From: Gyrodactylus bullatarudis
Lineage: Eukaryota > Platyhelminthes > Monogenea > Gyrodactylidea > Gyrodactylidae
NCBI GenBank assembly: GCA_012064415.1
Contig: SSNU01000030.1
Location: 94,478-105,461 of the forward strand
Direction of reading: 5' to 3'
Length of the DNA: 10,984 bases
Both the position numbers and the translations under genes were made by a program. The notes under the pieces are model-generated. The model searched no databases. It was not told the origin of the DNA and was given only the letters and a program-made list of their open reading frames with translations. This document shows positions 1 to 6,700 of the stretch, piece after piece. The stretch's first letter is position 1; each line of letters opens with the position of its first letter.

Positions 1-43
1 CCCAAACCAACCAATAAGAGGATACACTTTTGTTAATTAATTT

Positions 44-330
44 AATATATAAATCAAGCCGGTGTAAGAGTCTGATGAGATCCGGCGAAATAAAAGCTTT
101 ATCACTAATTACTCGTCTTATCTTCAAATCCTCAAAATGAGTTTCGACTCACCAACAAATTCAAATGTCTTCGAAGAAGCTCGGCATTACCTACTCCAAA
201 AAAACTGATTGTGTTTGACGAGCTTGTCGTACCACTAAAGAAGGAATGTGAAGACAATCACTGTCGAAGAGTTCGGAAGACCAAAGGCTGAGAATACTAA
301 TATTGACCAAAGTTTAAATAAATTTTATTG
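44..330 (+). repeat. Hammerhead-bearing dispersed repeat, copy A
   Basis: This segment contains a hammerhead core (72-103) followed by about 200 bp that align with copy B at 3525-3790. Shared landmarks are GAGTCTGA(T/A)GAGA, CCGGCGAAATA, TTTATCACT, ATGAG(T)TTCGAC, AAGAAGG, GACAATCAC, and AGAATACTAAT near 290-300. The copies are clearly diverged, so both are old. No long open frame is present. It lies in the intron upstream of the 441 exon, in the sense orientation of the transporter gene. The unit looks like a non-autonomous, retrozyme-like element or the terminal part of a Penelope-like element. Outer ends are approximate. Confidence 0.65.
58..115 (+). ncRNA. Hammerhead-type self-cleaving ribozyme motif, copy A (type I layout)
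   Basis: The invariant strands are CTGATGA at 72-78 and GAAA at 87-90. Stem III pairs 90-94 with 98-102 around an AGC loop, and gives the required A15.1-U16.1 pair. H17 is C103, so cleavage is predicted between 103 and 104. Stem I pairs 69-71 with 104-106; a second helix pairs 64-67 with 109-112 across a small internal loop. Stem II (79-86) is very weak, closed by one G-C pair. Loop-side CCGG at 82-85 is complementary to CCGG at 59-62, which could be a tertiary pseudoknot or a competing inactive fold. Activity is inferred, not shown. Confidence 0.65.
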
Positions 331-440
331 TAAAACTCTTGGTGAGGCTTTAGATATCCTGGTACAAATGATATCATCAATATAAATCTATTAGCTTGAT
401 CCAAATAGAGAATACAATTAGTTTTAATTATTTTCTTTAG

Positions 441-728
441 AAAATCTTACGAAATAATTCAAGCAATGCAATTTCATTAATGGATACTGCTTCTATTCAT
501 TCGAATCTGACAAATCATTCGAGATTAAAGGTTCTAGAGAAGGTTCCTGAAGTAGCTACAATCGATCACAGGAATAGTCAAACCAGCAATTCCTACTCAC
601 TTAACCAAAAAAACAATAGTAAATTACAAGTAAACAATGATTCGGTCACCTTTCAACTTGGAATGCAATCCGTTGACAATTCGAAATTATCCATTCAACA
701 GTCATTGATGCGTAAAGTATCACAACCG
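441..728 (+). CDS. Exon 1 in window: central cytosolic loop of the SLC16-like protein
   Basis: The acceptor TTTTCTTTAG ends at 440. The reading frame has a TAG made of the acceptor itself (438-440), so it opens exactly at the splice site. It encodes 96 residues rich in Ser, Asn, Gln and Lys with no hydrophobic segment, fitting the variable TM6-TM7 loop of SLC16 carriers. The donor is CCG|GTATGT at 729, phase 0. An ATG at 480 could start an N-terminally short product, but a carrier lacking TM1-TM6 is unlikely, so this is read as an internal exon. The loop is not conserved between families, so the call rests on frame, splice signals and phase fit with the next exon. Confidence 0.6.
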
Positions 729-3700
729 GTATGTTTTCATAAGATTACATTTTGACTCTAACAATGTCTAAAATTCGTAATAATTATTATTGTTGTATCG
801 GAATTATAATTACATATCGCAATAATTAAATTCGTACATATAATATGGGGTAAAGATCTCATCTTACTTTAAGATTGTTGAGTTTGAAAATTTCTCTCTT
901 GAAATTTAACCTTCTAGCTAAGTATGGTCTAATTCGATGCGGACAAGTCACAAATTTTGCCTTAGAGATAAGACTCACCGTGAATCTAATTTATAAGCTT
1001 GTTAAGAAACGCGTTTCGTTTTTATTGAGCCTCCCTTTAGAATCTAACTTGATTTTTTTTTGTTAGAAAATGTTTTATTTTATTAATATGTACAGCATAA
1101 GAAATAATTAAAAATAGATACTTCTGTATAAAAACATAATAAATCTGTTTATGAAAAGTTTCATTTTTTAATATAATGAGTTTGTTGAAAATATGGCTTG
1201 GCAATAGTAAAAAGTCTGAAAGGCAATTCATATGAACATATTGGATTCTTTTAAATTAATGTAAAGAGGAATAAAATAAAGATTTAGAGTAATCAATTTT
1301 GGTCCTAATATGGGCCATAATGGATTTAATATCCCATAGATTACTACATTCATCAAGATTATATTTCTCATCAAGAGATCTAAAAGTAGATAGAAGAAAG
1401 TGATCTTTGTAAGAGGTGTGTCTTAAATTATAGTTTTGACGCACCGGGATAGATGAATTTATAAAATTTTTAATAATGAAGGCATATCTACGGATCCAAA
1501 GAGGTTGAAGTCCGGAGATAGAAATAAGTGAATTATAGGAATCCAAGGTTGGATACAATGAGTTTAAGAACCGATATTGGATTGATGAAGATTTCATTCT
1601 CAAACCTAGATGTTATAAATCGGACAAGTGTCAATTCCATAAGGGAATCACCTTGGCAAATGTAGACGCTTTTCCTTATTACTAGGCCAGAATCTATTGC
1701 TCAATATTCTCATTCAGTTTTGACATGACTGTACTTACCTGTAGAAATTACAGTGTTTGCAGACATTACTCTTAGCTAGTAAAGCTAGATGACATGAAAA
1801 TATTTTGAAAAATTCGATCTGACCAAAATTAGGCCGTATTTTTGGATTTCGAAAATGAACCAAATTTCCACTTTTTCAACTTTTGAACCCAAAATTTCTA
1901 TCGATTTCGATGATATAAAGCAGTTAGTAGGTATTGATATTTGGGATTAAAATTAGACGAAGAATTCTAATTTAGCCATAGAGATTTAGGATAATTTGCT
2001 TTAGTGATAATCAAAAATTTCAAATGTTTCGATTTAAGATTCTTAAGTACGAATTTCAGTGAACTTCTGTAGGCGAATAACAATAAAAACAACGTTTATC
2101 ACTCGAATATACGCTTGTTGTTCTCTAACCTTCCATATGAGTTCAGAATCTAACAATAAAAAGTGTTGCTACTAAATTCAAATCATCATATAATTCTATG
2201 AATATTCTATTCTATTCTAATTAGAATATATTGAATAGTTGAATCAAGGTATATCCCACCTACATTATAGATTTTTTGCAGATATTCTAGTCAAGTTTCG
2301 TTTTTTCAGTCTTCTTACCACCTGGGGAGTAGGGAATACTTTCAGACTGAACAAAATTTTTCTTAGCTCAAATTCTTACAAAATAAATCATAATTGCTTT
2401 GTATAACATTATTTCGACAGCATTAGTTTTAGACATTGTAAAATTTTCCTCCTGGATGTAAGAATTTAGATGTCTCCTTATTTTCTAAAGAAAACACATT
2501 CAGCCAGTCTAACCTCATTTTCATTCTGACTTTATACATAGTAGTAATTAAACAATTATTATCAGAAATTATAGAATTTATCCATTCAACTATAGAATGG
2601 GAGAGGTCCCTGGTTAATATATTTACGCAAATTTAGGTCAACTAATCAACAATGAGAAGATAATTTTATTCAAAAAAGTTGGTACAATTCAAAAGATAAT
2701 TAATCACTCTATTCGTTTGAACTTATTAGATTTTTCTAGAATTGAAAAGCATCAATATTTCCGAGTATTTTGATTAGAAAGGAATTTTTTTAATGCTTGG
2801 GAACTGGTTCATCAGAGAACCTTCAAATTCGATTCTAGAGTATTCAGGTGGATAAAAGTATCTGGGATTGTGTAGAATCATATCTTTCTAGGACAACGAA
2901 AGATTACACCTCAGATAAGAGATTCAAAATTTTTTTTTCAGGAGGAGGTTAGCTATGTCTTGAGTCATCTCCCTAATAGACCTAGTCATCATTTCAAATC
3001 TCTAAAACTTTTTCCAAAGATTAAAAATTTTAGATCGAATGATTAGTTAGAAAATAGACTTAACCACTTTCTCAACTCTAAATTTGAAGAATTCTTTAAA
3101 ATGAAAGGCGATGGCCAAATTTGTTGAGGGATAAAGGCTATATTTCACGCATACTCATCAGTCGGGCTTTTGAAAATTTTTAATTATTTATGATCCAAAT
3201 TCAGGGTCCAATATACGGTATATTGTAGGATATATGTATTCTAAAATAAGCCAAACAATCTTAGAATCCTTTCTGATTTAAATTGAGAGAGAAATTTAAA
3301 ACGTGAAAGCTTGACAAGGCTTAAAAATTCATCTTTCTTAAATTTTTTTCAATAAAATAAATTTTTGTACTCATTCCCATTAATTTTGGCACAACCTAAT
3401 AACTTTTCTTCAATCTAATTGGACTAGACTGATGGTGATCAAGTCATGAAAATATATAAATTAGTGTTTTTAGATTCTGAACTCATATGGAAGGTTAGAG
3501 AACAACAAGCGTATATTCGTAATAGTATGTATATGTTAACCGGGGTAGAGTCTGAAGAGACCCGGCGAAATATAACGTTTATCACTCGAATATACGCGTG
3601 TTGTTCTCTAACCTTCCATATGAGTTCAGAATCTTGATGAGGTTCGACAATATTTTCGTACTAATATAAATTAGTATTTTTTTAACTTTTCGTATTACTG

Positions 3701-6700
3701 AAGAAGGTGTACCGGGACAATCACCTTTGAAACGTTTGGATGATCGATGGCTAAGAATACTAATTGACCTGAGTTTTAATAAAGTTAATTAATTCTAGGT
3801 TCTTATTTTAATGAATCGGAAATATATTTCTTTATCATTATAAAAGAGAACTGTTGAATACATGTTTGAGCTGAGAAAAATTCCATTTTTGCTGTGTTCT
3901 TATTTTTTTTACATTAATTCACTATTTTTTTCATTTCGAAAAGTTCACAATTTGTCCAGAAATGTAGTGTCCTTTAGTAAAATTTGTTTAAAAAATGCTG
4001 GCGAGGATTTTACCACATCAAAAAATTAAATTAAAAACACATCTTTTAATGTACATTAGAAGATTTGCTAGGTTCTCTGCAAAATGAGCTTTTTACATTG
4101 GTACATGAAATATTTGCCTTTCTTTAATCATTATGTTTATTTTAGGTTGACCAGAGATCTTCTCAATATCAAGAACCACACGAGAAGAGGGTTTCAGTTA
4201 AGCACTTTGATAGATTTGTCTATCGATCGAGGAAGCAACGTTTCCTCGACTTTCTCTGCTATCAATCAGAATACTTTGATGTGCCTCTCTTATTCGATTT
4301 GACTTTTATCCTTCTCATTATTGCCTCTTTGATAAATGCATTCGGTGAGTGATTCTCTATAATTAAAGTTAAGAATTTACTATTTTTACAAAAGACTCAG
4401 TAGTTTTCTCATGAACACGAACATTTTTTGCTTGGCGTTATGAAATAGGCCAATAAAGAAAATAATAATTCAATATTGCTAAGTTTGGGTCAATTTTTAA
4501 ATAGGAAAATGGGCCAAATTTCCACTTTTTTTGATCATTTAAACCAATTCGATACTGACACTTTGGATCATATTTATGCGAAGAATTCGATTTGGTCATC
4601 TGAAAAACACTTTACAGCTTAAAGATAAGTATTTAATGTTTTTTTTAAGATTTAATAGACTCAACACAACTTCTGTACTTTATTGCTTGGCAAGACTGAT
4701 TCTCTAGAAATTTCACTGCATTTTAGGAAAAGATCAAAAATTTTCCTAAGCTTAATACAAAACTAAAATTGGTTAACACAAAGTTGGGAGTTTATGATTT
4801 TCACAAAAGTCTCAATTTTTCATCAAGAGAGATAAAATTCAGTTGAATTCAAATTTTATTTATTAATAAAACTATATACTTTTCAGTGACAATAATGCCA
4901 TATTACTACTTACCATTACTCTTGTATCTTGATGAGAAAATTGAATTTCAAAGCAAAAGCTTTGTCAAAATGCTCAAGCCAGAGTATGCGATATCCCTAG
5001 CTGGCTTTAGCAATATCATCGGGAGACTTTTTGGTAGTAAGTTCAATTCACAACTGACCAATTATAATTGAATGGACAATTCATATCTTTTATTATGTAT
5101 TGATATTTATTACAATTGATAATATTCTCTAGCCATATACATTCGAAGAGGCCTTGAAGTGCAAAAGATTGAGATTGAATCCGATAAAAAGACACATTCC
5201 ACTTGTCGTCTTGGCAATTGTATCATCCTGAATGTACTTCTCTCATTACTCCTATCAATATCTCTCCTGCTTATGCCCTGGGCAGTTAGAGGAACTAACC
5301 ATTTTGTGGATCCATCTACACCATCCCTGACACTTGTACCTCATAATCAAGTGAGTTTTTCGATACAGCTTAGTCTCATCTAAACTAAATATAATTAACT
5401 TTTCTTCATAATTTGTACTTATAAATAGAAATATTGCCAGATCAAAGTTCTAAAAGAATGGAAATAATTTCAGAATCATATTTCGAGTTATCTTTCCACC
5501 CGACAATGACTCACATGGAAATTAGTTCCAGTCCAACAAAGTGGTGGGGAAGTGCTCTAAATGCTCAATAGCATGAGTAGATTTCAGGAATTCAAATATA
5601 AGAGTTAACGCAAAAATTGGATAAAGACACTATTCTTTATACACCAAAGTTAAAATCAGAAATTAAAAAAACTACTTCTATCGCCCAAGCGATTGTGGGA
5701 TTCTTATTCAATAGTTTATTGATACCCGTCCCTCAGCATTCATACTAAGGAAATATCATTCGCATGTTACCGGGAAATTTGAAAATCACAGAAAGTTTTG
5801 TGAATTCTGAAACCAATTTCTAGATACCCCGATTTTAAAATGTTTGTGATATAAAATTTGATGATACTTTTTTTCACAGACTAGTGGTTCTATCGGTGCC
5901 GAGCGAGATTATATGCTAGACAAGACTCGTCTGGGAGTATTCTACTGCGGTATCATCATATTTGGCTTGACCAGTTGTAAGTTTCTACTGTTTAACCTTG
6001 ATAATTTATCCGAAATATTTTTATTGAATATCCTTTCTCTTATCAAATCAGCTATTATGATCAGCATTCGAAGTGTCATGTTGGCCGAACTTTTTGGAAT
6101 TATTAGAATAACAAATTCTTTTGGTTACATGCTCGTTTTCCAAGGAATTGGTGTCATTATGGGATTTTATCTTACAAGTAAGTTTGATTTCTCTACCAAA
6201 TACTGAGAATGATCACTAACATTTTATTCATCTTACGACCAAAAACAATTTAAACCCACAATGATAGTAGTTCTATCACATATCATTTTACCAACTCATT
6301 CTTATTCATTCAAGCCTCAAAAAATACTTTGTTTACCACTCATTCGATAGTAAATTTATTCATCTCCTGGGATACGCCAAGATCTTGGCTCTATCTTTTC
6401 TCTGTCTAATGTTGGTCCCAAATATCTGAATATAACTGCTTTAAATCTTTTCAATCGATAGAAAATTCTAGGATTCAAATTTTGGGTTCAAAAGTTCACA
6501 AAGTGGACATTTGCTGCATTTTCGAAATTCGAAATACGGCATGATTTTGGTCAGATTGAATTTTTTCAGAAAATTTTTAAAATTTCCACAACCTATTGGC
6601 TTATTTCATTATGGAATTAGAAAAATGGATTTTTTCTTGACTCTCCGAAGAAAATTATTGAGTTTTTTTTTAAATGTAAATTCCCAACTCCATGTCAACT

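Noticed and set aside
480..755. ATG-initiated 91-codon gene
   Set aside because: The frame continues upstream to an acceptor at 440 and has a good donor at 728 in phase with exon 4146, so it is treated as an internal exon and not a separate gene.
2071..2100. Complete hammerhead at the third copy
   Set aside because: The GGCGAA before the insert belongs to repeat R1, outside the 12-bp duplication. The CTGANGA strand is absent, so only the 3' tail of a ribozyme is present.
2863..2949. Short frame WDCVESYLSR, similar to the W-x-x-SYL-x-x-R motif of LINE reverse transcriptases
   Set aside because: It has only 29 codons, no second motif in any nearby frame, and stops on both sides. Chance similarity is likely.
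3446..3637. Small open frame around the second hammerhead
   Set aside because: It is produced by the two arms of the inverted repeat and the ribozyme core; the RNA structure explains the sequence.
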